64,000 nucleotides of DNA from Diploptera punctata. Lineage: Eukaryota; Arthropoda; Insecta; Blattodea; Blaberidae. A program made the position numbers and the translations under genes. Under the pieces are notes generated by a model that made no database searches, was not told the origin of the DNA, and saw nothing but the letters and a program-made list of their open reading frames with translations. This document shows, piece by piece, positions 19,315 to 30,448 of the stretch. How positions within the stretch are numbered: the first letter of the stretch is position 1; every line of letters starts with the position of its first letter. Where the stretch lies: positions 2,740,501 to 2,804,500 of the forward strand of contig JASPKZ010003844.1 in NCBI GenBank assembly GCA_030220185.1, read 5' to 3'.

Positions 19315-19664
19315 ATTTTTAAAAATATAATATTTTAATAACTCGTAAAATAAATGTTCACAAGAATGAAACTTAAACACATCACTATGTATCATGCAGT
19401 GAATGTTTGTACAAAAAACCAAGTCTCTAGTTCAAAAAGTGTAGAAAATAGAAATTTCACGCATCACCTGTAAAAAATCAAATATTAGCTAGTGAGCTGT
19501 GTGTTATAGGCCTAATAAATGATTAGCATCCAGGGGTAAAGATCCCCATATAATTTTTCTTAGTTAATCAATTGAGTTGGTGTTTACTTGATGAAAATCC
19601 ATATTTTTTAATTAAATAAAAATAAAACATAGTTTTATTTGATTTTCATATTTATTATATAATT

Positions 19665-19703
19665 CAGTGACAGCTGTTTCGGTACACTGTACCTTCTTCA
19701 GAC
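19665..19703 (-). ncRNA. Hammerhead ribozyme motif, left arm
   Basis: GT, core CTGAAGA, stem II GGTAC/GTACC, GAAA, palindrome ACAGCTGT, triplet GTC, then AC pairing with GT. Core complete; stem I starts with two pairs only. Confidence 0.68.
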
Positions 19704-19795
19704 ATGTTAACAAATTATGAATTATGTTCCAACTGGGAAATTATGAATTGTGTTCCAACTGAACAGTTGGAACACAATTCATAATTTGTTAACTT

Positions 19796-19834
19796 GTCTG
19801 AAGAAGGTACAGTGTACCGAAACAGCTGTCACTG
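19796..19834 (+). ncRNA. Hammerhead ribozyme motif, right arm
   Basis: Mirror copy of 19665-19703 with the same core, stem II and GTC triplet. The two point outward from the palindrome centre. Confidence 0.68.
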
Positions 19835-19904
19835 AATTATATAATAAATATGAAAATCAAATAAAACTACGTTTTATTTTTATTTAATTAATTTTTCTTA
19901 GTGT

Positions 19905-20020
19905 TTAGGAATATTAACCATGATTTGAGGGAGGTGAATTATACAGGAAATAATTAGAAAACATTAGCTCATGATAGGTCATAAACCTTCAGTTTTATAC
20001 TGCCAGTAAGTTAATTAGTA
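19905..20020 (+). pseudogene. Non-LTR tail remnant
   Basis: Decayed copy of the NINYDLREVDYTGDDWKT segment (NINHDLREVNYTGNN before a stop), ending near agttaattagta. Confidence 0.5.
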
Positions 20021-20258
20021 TAGGATCTGGAATTGAGTCCACTCAGCCTTGTGAGGCAACTTAGTACCTACCTGTTATAAGAAATAGCAAAAATCCAATA
20101 AAGAAAACTGAGATTAAGGTTGCACAATTACATCAGACTAACCGTATGATACCTTGTACCATCTTCTGCTGGTCAGTGACACCAGTCAATACAGTCAGCC
20201 TTTGTTGTTAAGAACTATCATGCAATATGTTTATTTATTATTTATGGTTGGTTGGTAT

Positions 20259-21963
20259 CTAATGTCGAGCACTTGATAATGAAATCATTCGCTCTCTTGC
20301 ACTCCAATATTTAGCAGAAAGGCTGGTCTCTTCTACAAAAGCTGGACAACGGAGGAGATGGTTTCTTTCCATATCTTCATTTAAATTGCAAAAAGGGCAT
20401 TTAGGTGAATCTGTTATGCCAATTCTGTGTAGGTGTTTATTCAAGCAGTCATGTCCCGTTAGCAGTCTGAATGTTGCTACTGCAGATTTTCTTTGTAATG
20501 TAGTAATGTCATAAGCTTGTAGATTTTCCCATTCCTTTCCAGATGTTTTGGTGGCGTATTCTTCTCTAAGTTTATTGATGTATTTATTTGAGATAATTCT
20601 TTTGATAGAGTGAAAGGAAACTGGAGCAGAAATTGGGTTTGAAACAATTTTGCTACCCTTCTTGGCTAGAAAATCGGCTATTTCATTGCCTGTCACTCCA
20701 CAATGGGCCAGAATCCATTGAAGTACAACTTTTTTATGTAGATGGGATAAATGTTTTATCATTTTGTGACATTCGATAATTTTGATGCTTTTGGGTGTTG
20801 TGTCTCGTGTTATAGCAAGAAAGGCTGCTTTGGAGTCACATAGAATTACAACTTTTGTAAATTTTTGGATGTGATATAAAAGATTTTGTAAACTTAAGAA
20901 AATTGCTAGAATTTCGCCATCAAAGTTTGTTGAATTTGTGTTTAGTTTACGATAAAAGGAAAAAAGTGGACATACTACACCAGCACCAGTGCCACCATCA
21001 TTTGGTAGGCTGGAGCCATCTGTAAAAATATGTATCCATTCAGGAGCTGGGTATCTTAGATTTATCATTTCCAGTGACATTTGTTTTAAAATATATGGAG
21101 GAGTTTCAGATTTTTGATGTCTTCTGTAAATGAAGGTTATATTCGATTTCCAAAGATTCTAGAGGGTTGTTTCTCATCTGCATATTTTCTTTTGAATGTG
21201 GAAGTTGCAATTTCTGTTTGATTTCTTGTACAATGCTTAGGAAGCTTTGCTGAGATTTTAAACATACTTGTGGTTTTCTTTGGGTCCAGTTATTATGGGG
21301 TAGCCTTAAAAATTTTTCATACTGTGTGACTGCTGTTTTCTCAATTTCAGATGCTATGTTTGGGTTATTTGTTAAGATTTGCATGGCAGTGATTGGTGTT
21401 GTTTTAACGGCTCCTGTTATCAGACAGAGGATTTGGTTCTGCAATTTATTAAGTTTTTCCACTTTAGTAGTTACTAGGATTTCTTCACAATATTGAAGTA
21501 CAGGTTTTATGTACATTTGGTAGAAGGTGTTTAGGGTTTGTGTGTAGCAACCCCACTTTTTCCCTGCTAATCGTTTTAATAATGGTAACCTTGTTTCTAT
21601 CTTTGTACATATATTCTCCATGTGTTTCTTCCATGTTAATTTTGTGTCCAGAGTTATTCCTAAATATTTTGCTTCATGTGTTTGAGTTAATAATTCACCC
21701 TCCAATTTCAGAGTGATGGGTAGTGGTTTCTTTCTTAATGTAAATAGTTGATAATTTGTTTTCTGTATATTTATCTTCATTAAGTTCTGGGATGTCCAAT
21801 TCTCTAACTGTATTAGTGATTGTTGGGCTATGGTTATTAATTGTTGACTTTGGTTTTTCGGTTTGGAGACCCATATTACAACATCATCAGCAAAAAGTAG
21901 GGTTTTCGTTTCGAGCTTTTCTATATGCTTAGGTAGATCATTAATGTAGATATTGAAGAGAAT
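20259..21963 (-). pseudogene. Jockey/R1-type non-LTR retrotransposon, 5'-truncated (RT end, thumb, RNase H, zinc knuckle)
   Basis: The minus strand enters in the reverse-transcriptase palm: FNIYINDLPKHIEKLE, then the catalytic LLFADDVVIW (about 21895-21925), YLGITLDTKLTWKKHMEN of the thumb, and LCLITGAVKTTPITAMQ. The RNase H domain follows with FTDGSS, GEILAI, LCDSKAA and HCGVTGNEIADFLAKKG, its D-E-D-D residues all visible, and ends in a CPFC...H...C knuckle. One frameshift in a run of five A near 21108 splits the frame; otherwise the 560-codon sequence is open. It lacks the endonuclease and most of the RT. The least decayed retroelement here, so probably the youngest. Confidence 0.88.
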
Positions 21964-21984
21964 TATTATTTATTACTTATTGTA

Positions 21985-22212
21985 TTTTTATAATTGCAAC
22001 AAGACTACGCCAATTTTGGAATATATTAAACAGTACCAACTAAATTGGAATCACCATCTTGAAAGAATGAGTTCAAATCGGATCCCCAAAGCTGTTTATA
22101 ATTATATATGAAGAGGATGAAGATCTCTGGGCCGTCCTATGAAACGCTGGAGGGAAAATTTTTTATAGAATCATAACAGGCCTTGGCCTAATACTTGGAA
22201 GGAAGAAGAAGA
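21985..22212 (+). pseudogene. Non-LTR ORF2 C-terminal fragment
   Basis: YQLNWNHHLERMSSNRIP then RSLGRPMKRWRENF, ending in a GAA-repeat (gaagaagaagaag). The last 120 bp are repeated at 23045-23200, which brackets the opposite-strand element between them. Confidence 0.65.
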
Positions 22213-22965
22213 AGATAATTGCAACATTGCAAGTCATCATCATCATCCTCTTATGGTGTCCTCCTTTTGGAAGGTCAATTCCAAATATGCCTCCAACCAT
22301 CTCTATCTTCCCATGCTTTGCTTCTTTTTAGTTCTTCCCAGTCGTATCCTCTCTCCTGTAGACTTTTGTTCGTTTAGTTAATATTTCTCATGGTCTGCCT
22401 CGTGGTCGTTTTCCTTGTATCTTGAGATTTAACAGTCTTTGTAGTAGTCTTTCCTTTTCCATTCTTTTTAAATATCCATACCATTTAGTCTACTTTTTTC
22501 TATTCCTTATACTATCTCTCTTTGTTTTATATACCATAAGTTTTATACATTACCATTTTACTCTTGGTGGGTATATCTTTATTCCAGATTAATTGTTTAG
22601 TTAGATTATAGACTTTTAAACTTTTCTCTATTCTTCTACTGATTTTAGTTTGTATTTTCCCGTTTGCATTTATCACCGTTCCTAAATATATAAATGTTTC
22701 CACTTTTTATAGATTTATGCCTGATAACTTAATATTCCCATCCTCATTCTGGTTTCTACATATTTTCATGACTGCCGTTTGTCAATATTTATTTTTAAAC
22801 CATATTTTTCTGAAACTGTTTTCCAATGTTCAAGTCTATGTTCTATGGTATTTTTTTTATTTCCCCATATCATTACATCATCTGCAAAGATGAAGGTTTT
22901 CATGTCTGGTTTTTTTGTCTTCCCCTACAACTTTATTTGTAATTTCATTACATTGCAAGTAAATT
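22213..22965 (-). pseudogene. Non-LTR ORF2 fragment, opposite orientation
   Basis: Minus strand: VETFIYLGTVINANGKIQ, IEKSLKVYNLTKQLIW, then ERGYDWEELKRSKAWEDRDG. Typical thumb-to-tail region of an RTE-like ORF2 with stops and frameshifts. Ends in CATCATCATC at its 3' side. Confidence 0.7.
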
Positions 22966-23039
22966 ACATAAAATTAGACTAATTCAATCATATAAAATTC
23001 ACAGAATTTTGTATTATTTGTATGTTTTTTCTGCATAGA

Positions 23040-23200
23040 TATTTTTTCAAATCGGATCCCCAAAGCTGTTTTTATAATTATATACCAAGAGGACGAAGAT
23101 CACTGGGCCGTCCTATGAAACGCTGGAGGGAAAATTTTCTATAGGATCGTAACAGGCCTTGGCCTAATACTTGGAAGGAAGAAGAAGAAGAAGAATATAA
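23040..23200 (+). pseudogene. Second copy of non-LTR tail
   Basis: Near-identical to 22080-22212 (RRSLGRPMKRWRENFL and a GAA-repeat). The duplicated tail on both sides of 22213-22965 suggests either insertion with a long duplication or two tandem insertions. Confidence 0.6.
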
Positions 23201-23538
23201 TTAACTACAGGAAAAGATAGTCGATGATAAATATTTAAACAAAAAATATAATTATAGTAGATCCATACATGAAATAACACACAATTCTCTCCCTTTAGTA
23301 ATTGCTAATTATCTATTTAACATAGTTTATTTCTTACTCTGGCCGTAGTTCTGGCTCTTGGAATACAATAACTGAAATCCTGTGAAATAACACAAACATT
23401 CCAAATTAGAAGTATGAAGAGTTATTCTACATATATAACAAGGAAATTTTATTTTAAGGATATTGCATCAAATAAATATAATCAAATAAATATAAAATAT
23501 TTATGAAAGAAAGATGACTAGAGTTTACATGAATATCT

Positions 23539-23597
23539 TCAATAATAATAATAATAATAATAACAATAATAATAATAACAATAATAATAATAATAAT
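23539..23597 (+). repeat. (AAT)n microsatellite
   Basis: About 20 units with two AAC interruptions, immediately in front of the SINE, and a likely preferred insertion site. Confidence 0.95.
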
Positions 23598-24003
23598 ACC
23601 GGCCGCAGTGGACTAGTGGTTATGTTCCTTAATGGTCCCAAGGATCGCAGGTTCAAACCCGGCCAAGATCAATGGATTTTTTTTAGGATGGAAAAATCCA
23701 AGGAGCAAATCCTCTGGGAGGGACTTTAAGCCGTGAGTCCCGAATTTGAAGATTTTCACCCTTGTAAAAGATCCTTAAGCCTGAATAAAAAGGCTTCTAA
23801 GCAAAATTTACCAAATTTTCTTGTTGTAGTACTACCTTGGTTTCCTACGTCAGTATGAGGCGGAACGCTGACCATGGGCCACTCAAATGACATCTATACG
23901 AAAACAAGTGTAACTAAATCAATATGGTTCAATTTTTTCTCTGTAGGGGAGAGCACCTAAATCTCGTTGAGGGAAATAAGGGCTTACATGAAAAATAATA
24001 ATA
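23598..24003 (+). mobile_element. SINE family A (tRNA-headed), copy 1
   Basis: Head ccggccgcagtggactagtgg with A-box, B-box GGTTCAAACCC at about 23650, then a 300-bp body shared with copies at 29145, 33019, 36848 (inverted) and 40940 (inverted). It sits inside an AAT repeat, so AAT units flank it on both sides. Confidence 0.85.
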
Positions 24004-24004
24004 T

Positions 24005-24615
24005 TACTGATAATAATGCTCCTTTATAGATGAAGAGAAAAAATCTAGGGAACAATTTCATCAATCATAAAATGAATAAATACGTATTGAATGAGCCAAG
24101 GTGTGAAATCTTATTTATTTTAATGACTGCTAAATAAAACCCCATAGTGTTACTTCCTAAAAATATCTACAAATTTCCCTTTACTTGTGTAAGTCTATAA
24201 CATGGGACCATTCCTCTAGTTACTTTTTTACTTTATACCCTGAAAAAAAAACCATTAATCACATCTGGGTTTGAACTTGCAAACCTTGGAACTAGAGGTG
24301 AGTAAGGCAACCATTAATATACCAATGCTGACCTAATTTTTCTTCTTTACAATAAGCAATTTGAGAGTAAGTATCAAAATAAAAAAAAATAAAATTGAAT
24401 GGACTTGAGTTCCTTGTTATCATTGAAAAGAATAAATATATTTGAATCCTGGCATTTATTAATTTTTAACATTAATTCATTCACCTAGAAGATAAGCCTT
24501 ATTCTTATATATTGTAATTACATCAACTCAGAACATTTTTTTATGTATTAAACAGTAAACATATCAAAAGAAAATAAAAATATACATTACAGTTCTACAT
24601 ACATATAGTATATAT
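24005..24615. other. Intron sequence, possible decayed tRNA-like remnant
   Basis: Around 24255-24335 the minus strand has a B-box-like GGTTTGAAC... in reverse (gggtttgaacttgcaaac) and tRNA-like spacing, but no convincing cloverleaf. Nothing else recognised. Confidence 0.35.
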
Positions 24616-24620
24616 ATATA

Positions 24621-24866
24621 TCGTCGCTTAAGAAACAGTACCGCGTAACTGACACTTTTGGTGAAATTGACATTTTTATACTGTTAGCATCACTGAAGAA
24701 GTGCTCTCATTTCAAACATAGATTAGGATGAAATTTTGCACCATGACCTCGCTAAACTTATAGATACAATAGTTTCAATGTATAGGTACTAAGGAGAAAA
24801 ATAAACAGTTTTTTTGTTTCTCGTGTAAAATTTGTAAGTTACGCGGTATTATTTCTTAAGCGACGA
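24621..24866. mobile_element. MITE, 246 bp
   Basis: Ends tcgtcgcttaagaaacag and ttcttaagcgacga; subterminal accgcgtaact is also inverted (gttacgcggta). Flanked by TATATA on both sides, compatible with a TA duplication. No coding sequence. Superfamily not assigned. Confidence 0.75.
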
Positions 24867-24869
24867 TAT

Positions 24870-25388
24870 ATAAAACATAGTTTGTTGTCAAGTGGTAGTA
24901 TATGGGCATAAAACTTGCTGGTAGGTATATATTATGCTGAAGGGTTGTTTCCGATCTCTGGTAACTTTCTTTTGGGAGAAGCTATGCTTTCACCACTGAT
25001 TGTGCTCCATTTGATGACCCTTACTGTGTGCAATGGCTCTACACCTCAGTTTCCATTAGACAAGACTCTTATGAAGTACACATATGTCCATTTGTTCCCA
25101 CTCCTCCTTACAAGCTTTCTATAGACCATCTATGGTGCAAGGTTGCCTATTTCCCAATGCCTTTTTCCAAAAGTCCACGAAAAGTATCAAGTGACTTGAG
25201 AGGAATATGGCTAGAGGAAATTATGTGTATTCCATTCTGTCCAAGAATCTGAGGTCGAACTCAATTTAAGACTTTAAATCTTGTCTTGTTGTACTGACAG
25301 ATTATTTGAATCTGCACCATACAGATGTTGGATCTCAGTGCCATAAATTGGGGTCAGAACTTCTTTTTGGTAATTAAGGAAATTCAAA
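24870..25388. other. Unassigned, weak coding-like stretch
   Basis: Two overlapping plus-strand frames (24915-25124 and 25028-25252) have no recognisable motif. The DNA may be part of an old element; I see no boundary. Confidence 0.35.
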
Positions 25389-25389
25389 T

Positions 25390-25631
25390 GAGGTGCTTAG
25401 AATAATAACGGCAGATCCCAACCAAAGTTCATTTGATAAATGTCATTTTTACGCTGAGAATGTATTCATTTTCACTATGGACAAATTTTAAAGGTGGAAA
25501 ATGAGAGCTTTGGCATATTCCAATTCGTTTGATACTTCATCACATGAAAGGTAGATGGCAGCTGTGCATGGTCATGCTTCTATCTCAAAATTCAATGTCG
25601 GTTGTGATCTGCCGTTATTATTCTGAGCACC
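25390..25631. mobile_element. MITE related to AATT-flanked transposon family
   Basis: Left end gaggtgcttagaataataac continues cggcagatc; the right end is its inverse (gatctgccgttattattctg then agcacc). The first bases match those of 35581-35826 (gaggtgcttagaata) and resemble 26093-27565. Flanking AAATTC occurs on both sides but not immediately next to the ends. Confidence 0.7.
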
Positions 25632-25639
25632 ACAAATTC

Positions 25640-26085
25640 CCCTTTGGGCTGTTTGGTGATATGGCAAATTATTAACTTCCCTTATAAGAGTATCCCGTGA
25701 TGACCATGAAACTCTTAGAAAATCTTTCCTTACATTTGCAAAATCATTTTTGGAATTTTTTTTTACCTCTTGGATGGTAGTAATTAATGTGGAGTTTGTT
25801 GCAGATACTTAGGTATATGCTTTGTCCAAAGCCACCACAAATTTCCATTTTCTACCAGATAATTTTTGTACAATTTTCTGCTATTCTCTAAAGTAACAAC
25901 TTGTGAAGTCTTCTCTTATGACTTTTTCCAGTTAATAATAGTGTTCACAGTTTTTGTTGATATCCATACTTTATTTGTGTGCCTTAATCTTCTTCACCAT
26001 CTCCACAGTTAAACTTGTCACAGGTCATGGGCGTGCCTGTTTCTAATCCTTTGGAATTAATCCCATATGGGATTTCCCTTTTTAT
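25640..26085. other. Unassigned
   Basis: No frame, repeat or splice signal recognised. Confidence 0.5.
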
Positions 26086-26092
26086 TTAAATT

Positions 26093-27565
26093 GAGGGGCT
26101 CAGTAGAATAAGGGCCCATCCCAGCCAATGGTTGATTTTTAGTTATTTGCAGATTATGTATCCTGTGGCCATCTTCTGCTAATCTTTAGAAGCTCATAAT
26201 TCTAACTTTGCTCAAAAGAGGGTAAATGAGACTTTATGTAAAAGAAAAATTTCTAACTTCTTCAAGCATGCGGGAAATAAAGGCCCATCCCAACTGCTGA
26301 CACGTGACCATATATTGTCCGCTACTCTGTGGTCCGCTGCAATGCTGACCATTGCCGGCAAATATCAGTAAATGCAGAATGGCTGGTGAGGCAGGTTCTT
26401 GTGCAAATGGAAATAGTGTAATAAAATCTAAGAAAAGAAAAATAATTGTGCAAGAGTGGAATAAAACGAAGCAGAAAATTCTATGCAACAGTGGAAAGGA
26501 ATATATATCGGCCTGAATCAGTTGCTTCAAGAGGTGCGGACAAAATTTGAAGTTGTTTATTAAAAGCTGCGCCACTGATTGAAAAAGGTGCTAATTAAAA
26601 TAAACTTATTGTGTATATAGTGGTTCATGTGTTGTTCAAAACAAGAATTTTACAATAATGGGACTTTGGCTGTACATGATTGATTGTGGTTGGTTTGAAG
26701 AAATTGAACATAAATTTCTTGTATCAGGTCACACTTTTCTCCCCTGTGATGCTGACTTTGCTGTGATTGAAAAAGTTAAAAGAAAAACACAAGTGGTTTA
26801 TATACCTAAACAGTGGGCTCACCTCATAAAGAAGAGAGTTGACAAAGAAACCATTTGCAGTAATTTAGATAAATGCAGAAGATTTAAAAAAAATTGGATA
26901 ACTTAAATAAAATGTTCACAAAGAGAAATGTGATGCTGGACAAGCATAAGGTAGACATCAGAGAAGATCCTCAGTTTTGTTTTGTGGAAAACAGACATGT
27001 AATATATGTAAAATCCGGTTTTGGTGACTTGTCTTTAGAGGAAGTAATAAGCCTTAAAAAAAGGGGAAGGAAAGTGTCCTGTATTACGAGATGTAATATT
27101 GACAACAAAATATACTGATGGTAGGACGATAAAGAAGACATCATGACTATCATGAAATTTGTACCACCTGTACACAGTAGCCTTAAATCAGATGATGATG
27201 ATGATGATGATGATACAAATGCTGCAAACGTAGAATACATAGATTAATGCGATATTCAGGTTAAAAAGTGTTATTTAATTTGTTTATTTATATTAATATT
27301 TAATTTTAGGAAGTTATATTTTGAGGTTTTGTTTATTTATGTTGTATTTTTTATATTCTCAATTTTCTTTTACTTTGTTTAGACATATGAAACAATATAG
27401 TGATCTACACATTTGCAGGCAGAAAGCTTATTTTATGTACAAGACATGTACCAAATATTATCAATGTGTGCTCTATATATTTTACTCAATTTAGAATTTA
27501 ATAAAATGCAATTTTTCTCCAAACTTAGTGCAGTTGGGATGGGCCCTTTTTCCACTGACCCCCTC
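26093..27565 (+). mobile_element. DNA transposon with AATT target duplication, internally damaged
   Basis: Left end gaggggctcagtagaataag then ggcccatccca; the right end inverted gives gagggggtcagtggaaaaag then ggcccatccca. AATT stands immediately outside both ends (26089-26092 and 27566-27569). A second copy of the subterminal motif ggcccatcccaactgctga occurs at about 26280. The interior encodes the two protein segments listed separately. GAG...CTC ends with a 4-bp duplication would fit the Sola superfamily, but that is recall and unchecked. Confidence 0.75.
26379..27118 (+). pseudogene. Transposon-encoded protein, internally deleted
   Basis: Start ATG at 26379 opens a basic N-terminus (VIKSKKRKIIVQEWNKTK then NSGKEYISA) that stops at 26516. 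A second segment at 26658-26906 reads WFEEIEHKFLVSGHTFLP followed by DADFAVIEKVKRKTQVVY, and a third at 26894-27118 is in another frame. The SGHxFLPxDxDFxxIE block is a conserved motif of a protein family I have seen repeated in many insect and Hydra genomes; the Asp residues may be catalytic. The middle of the protein, where more metal-binding Cys and Asp residues would be expected, is missing. Confidence 0.6.
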
Positions 27566-27640
27566 AATTCTGAACTGACTCCATTCTTCAACACCACAAA
27601 ACTTCTCTTTTTGCACATTTCTATTATAGTATAATAACTA
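27180..27640. other. Transposon 3' end and short spacer
   Basis: 27198-27220 is a GATGAT repeat; 27290-27340 resembles the Penelope terminal segment seen at 11815-11905 (ttaattttaggaagttatat). The transposon's right inverted repeat ends at 27565. Confidence 0.5.
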
Positions 27641-27642
27641 TA

Positions 27643-28062
27643 CAGGGTATAACGTAACTCAATGGCAAAATTTCAGGAATGAGTTCCTCATATGGAGAGA
27701 ATAAAAAAGTGTATTATAACATGGGTCCGGAAATTGATAATTACAGAGTTATTCAAACTTTTATGAATGTTAGGTTATTAAGGTTTACAGTAGTTATTGA
27801 CAGTCTGTTTTCTGTTGATTGTAGGCTGCTGTGATGTACACAAATGAAGAATATGCCTGTATTGAGGCACAAGGCGGTCACTTTGAACATTTCATCTGAC
27901 AGAACAGAGCGTTCCAACAAGTCCCATGTACTAACATTCATAAAAGTTTGAATAACTCTGTAATTATCAATTTCCGGACCCATGTTGTAATACACTTTTT
28001 TTATTCTCTCCATATGAGGAACTCATTCCTGAAATTTTGCTGTTGAGTTATGTTACACTCTG
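27643..28062. mobile_element. Mariner-type MITE with long arms, 420 bp
   Basis: Ends cagggtataacgtaactc and gagttatgttacactctg, flanked by TA. Arms of about 130 bp mirror each other (tcctcatatggagagaata and so on) around a centre near 27830. No transposase frame. Confidence 0.82.
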
Positions 28063-28114
28063 TATTTGCATTGGAAAAGAGCTGTAATATAACTAATGTA
28101 ACAAGTTAGGGAAT

Positions 28115-28215
28115 TTTTACATTATGAGGTTTCATGAAAACAGCTGATGATGGGAATGATGTATTTCCCAATACTGCAGTTCTGTATTTAAAAAAAACAT
28201 AGATGTATGAGGTAA
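28115..28215 (+). mobile_element. Short Penelope-type terminal unit
   Basis: Bounded by tatgaggtttcat and tatgaggtaagc and containing the hammerhead at 28141-28185; no coding sequence remains. Confidence 0.5.
28141..28185 (+). ncRNA. Hammerhead motif, GAAA lost
   Basis: CAG (ACAG with the preceding A), core CTGATGA, stem II TGGGAA/TTCCCA, then AAT in place of GAA, palindrome ACTGCAGT, triplet GTT, then CTGT pairing with ACAG over four bases. The architecture is clear but the second core strand is mutated, so it should be inactive. Confidence 0.6.
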
Positions 28216-28219
28216 GCAC

Positions 28220-29140
28220 TAATATACCCTTCTCCGTAAGATTTAATTTACTTCAGCATCTTAGCAACAACAACGTGTTAATGCTTACATAAACACAATG
28301 ATCACCTTTCCAACTCCTGACCTGCAAACTCGCATTACTGTACCATAGTTACACCAGCAGTTCATTACCAGAGATCAGAAATAACACTCCATATTAAAAT
28401 CTAAGAAATTCTGTGAATTTCACTGCATATTCTTGCTTTTCTCTAGTTAAATGCCAAGATACTTAAGGTCAAAAAGTGAATGTTGATGCTTAAATTGTAA
28501 TTACTCTCTTGCACTGGAGAAAAAACTGTAGTGTTGTATTGAAAGAGGACAAATTTCATATTGGTCTATATGGTGAGCAAAAAGAAAATTAATATGTTTT
28601 CTTCTTCACCATTCAACTGTATTTAAATATTCACTCTCCTGTGCTGATGCAATTTTTGCAGGTTCACAGCTTTTTCCTATCCCAGTACTATGGTGAGACC
28701 ATTTTTATATGTCTTTCCATAGGTCCTAGCAGTTAAATGGCTATCATGCTCGTCCCTAGATCTGAGATTCAGAGTTCAAACATAACAATATTTCATAGAA
28801 TTTATGATGTAAAAGTTTTAATTAGGGCTTCCTTTGGAGTAGAAGTAAAGTCATGGATCCCATGTACTAGAACTCTTGAACCCTAAAATAAAATCGTTCT
28901 GAGTCCTTTCATACCCAACTTTGAATTGTGATGCTGATGATGTAGATGTAATAACAACTTTAAATAAAATACCTACATTTGTCTGTTTCAAAGTAAAAGC
29001 ATTCGTTTCTGATACAATTTACATATTTTGATTAGGTAGCTGGGTTTTTCATTTAAGCTTATTTAGGAAATTTCAGAGCAGTCTTAAAACCAAATAATAT
29101 GAAGTTTGAAGAACTTTCTTTTCATTTGCATAAAAATATT
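28220..29140. other. Intron sequence, one decayed tRNA-like stretch
   Basis: 28715-28790 resembles a worn tRNA (tcctagcagttaaatggct ... agagttcaaac). Nothing else recognised. Confidence 0.35.
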
Positions 29141-29144
29141 AATC

Positions 29145-29530
29145 GGCCGCAATGGACTAGTGGTTATGCTCCTTGCCTCTGGGCCCGGGGGGCACGGGTT
29201 CAAATCCGGCTGGGGTCAATGGATTTTTTTAGGATGGAAAAATCCAAGGAGCAAGTCCTATGGGAGGGACTTTAAGCCGTAGGTCCCGAGTCTGAAGATT
29301 TTCAGGCTTATAAAAGATCCTTAAGCCTGAATGAAATGGCCTCTAAGCAAAATTTACCGATTTTTCCCGTCCTAGTATTACCTTGGTTTCCTAGATGTCA
29401 GTATGAGGCACAACACTGACCACAGACCACTCAAGTGACATCTATAGAAAACAAGTGTAACTAAATTAGTATGGTTCAAATTCTTCCCTGTAGAGGGAAA
29501 ACATGGGCTTACAAGTTACAAGTACAAATA
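29145..29530 (+). mobile_element. SINE family A, copy 2
   Basis: Head cggccgcaatggactagtgg, B-box GGTTCAAATCC, same body as 23598-24003. Flanked by the target duplication aaaaatattaat on both sides, which fixes its ends. It lies about 60 bp from the host exon 29588-29723. Confidence 0.88.
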
Positions 29531-29587
29531 AAAATATTAATAAAAAAGTTGATTAAACAGAATAATAAATAATTTTGTACTGATTAC

Positions 29588-29723
29588 TTTGCAGGGTACT
29601 GCAAAATATCTTGATCTGGAGAGACACAAGCTTCATTAACATCATGTTTTTGCTTTTGAAAACTTGTTGTGGAATGTATTCCTGAAATTTTCCGAAACAG
29701 TTGTCTACTCAAATTGATGTTTG
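29588..29723 (-). CDS. ANKMY1-like gene, linker exon
   Basis: 136 nt. Acceptor ttttatagcctatgtag; the first two bases (CA) complete an Ala codon with exon 36218-36392 and the last two (AA) begin the Lys codon finished by exon 16901-17072. Donor GCAAA|GTAATC. Encodes NINLSRQLFRKISGIHST and VNEACVSPDQDILQYPAK, a polar linker. The vertebrate protein also has a long variable linker here. Found by requiring a phase-1 to phase-2 exon between its neighbours; the fit of both phases and an open frame argue that it is real. Confidence 0.7.
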
Positions 29724-29729
29724 CTACAT

Positions 29730-30445
29730 AGGCTATAAAACAGAAGTAAAAAGATCTCATGTAATATTTGTAATATAAAAAGAATCAATAATTAACAAAC
29801 TATTCCAATCCTTTAATTCATTAAATGTAAACCATTATGTATTTCATGAAATGCCTCTATTAGTTATTTTTAAACATAAAATTAAACCCAAATGTAACAC
29901 TCAATATATAACCTTACTTTTTGTTTGATTCTGAAGTTACAAGGCCAATGAAATTAAAGTTAAGCATTGGTGCTAGCTTTTTAGCTTAAGATTAAATAAT
30001 TATGTTTTACAAAGAAATAAACCAGATTTTTAAATTTAATATACCAATATCAGCTGTTTCAAGAGTTATAGTGTTAGCTTAAAGAACATGAGGTTTCTGG
30101 TTTTGTACATCATTGCTCTGTCACTGAGCTATTCAGGCATCTCCTCAATTTAAACACAATGTATAAGAGAGAGGAAAAAGTGTTACTATATTAATTTGTT
30201 AAATAGCTAATGTCATTACTCATTAGGAATTGAAATTTAAATCTGGGCGTCAAAGTGGCAACAAATTTTTCTCAGATTTAATGAAACAATAAGAAAATAA
30301 TGTAAAAATAAATTAAAATGATGCCAATACTTAGAACTATTACTATTTTTTCTCAGTTTTTTTGGTAGGGGGAAAGTGAGTATTTTATGGGACTAAGTTC
30401 AGCAACTCTGTGAGGTATGTAAGGGGAATAACTAATAAATAGTGA
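29730..30445. other. Intron sequence, one decayed tRNA-like stretch
   Basis: Around 30090-30140 ttctggttttgtacatcatt precedes cactgagctattcaggcat, a worn minus-strand tRNA-like region. Nothing else recognised. Confidence 0.35.
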
Positions 30446-30448
30446 GTA

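Larger units (their letters stand above)
19565..19895. mobile_element. Penelope-type palindrome with two hammerheads
   Basis: Arms of about 125 bp (19610-19735 against 19756-19890) around the centre gaacag. Each arm carries one hammerhead. A decayed single arm recurs at 52830-52915 (tcaattgagttggtgttta). No coding sequence is left. Confidence 0.75.

Noticed and set aside
21890..21910. Minus-strand CTGATGA in the non-LTR element, and similar at 31700
   Set aside because: They encode the ADD of the reverse-transcriptase active site; no hammerhead structure around them.
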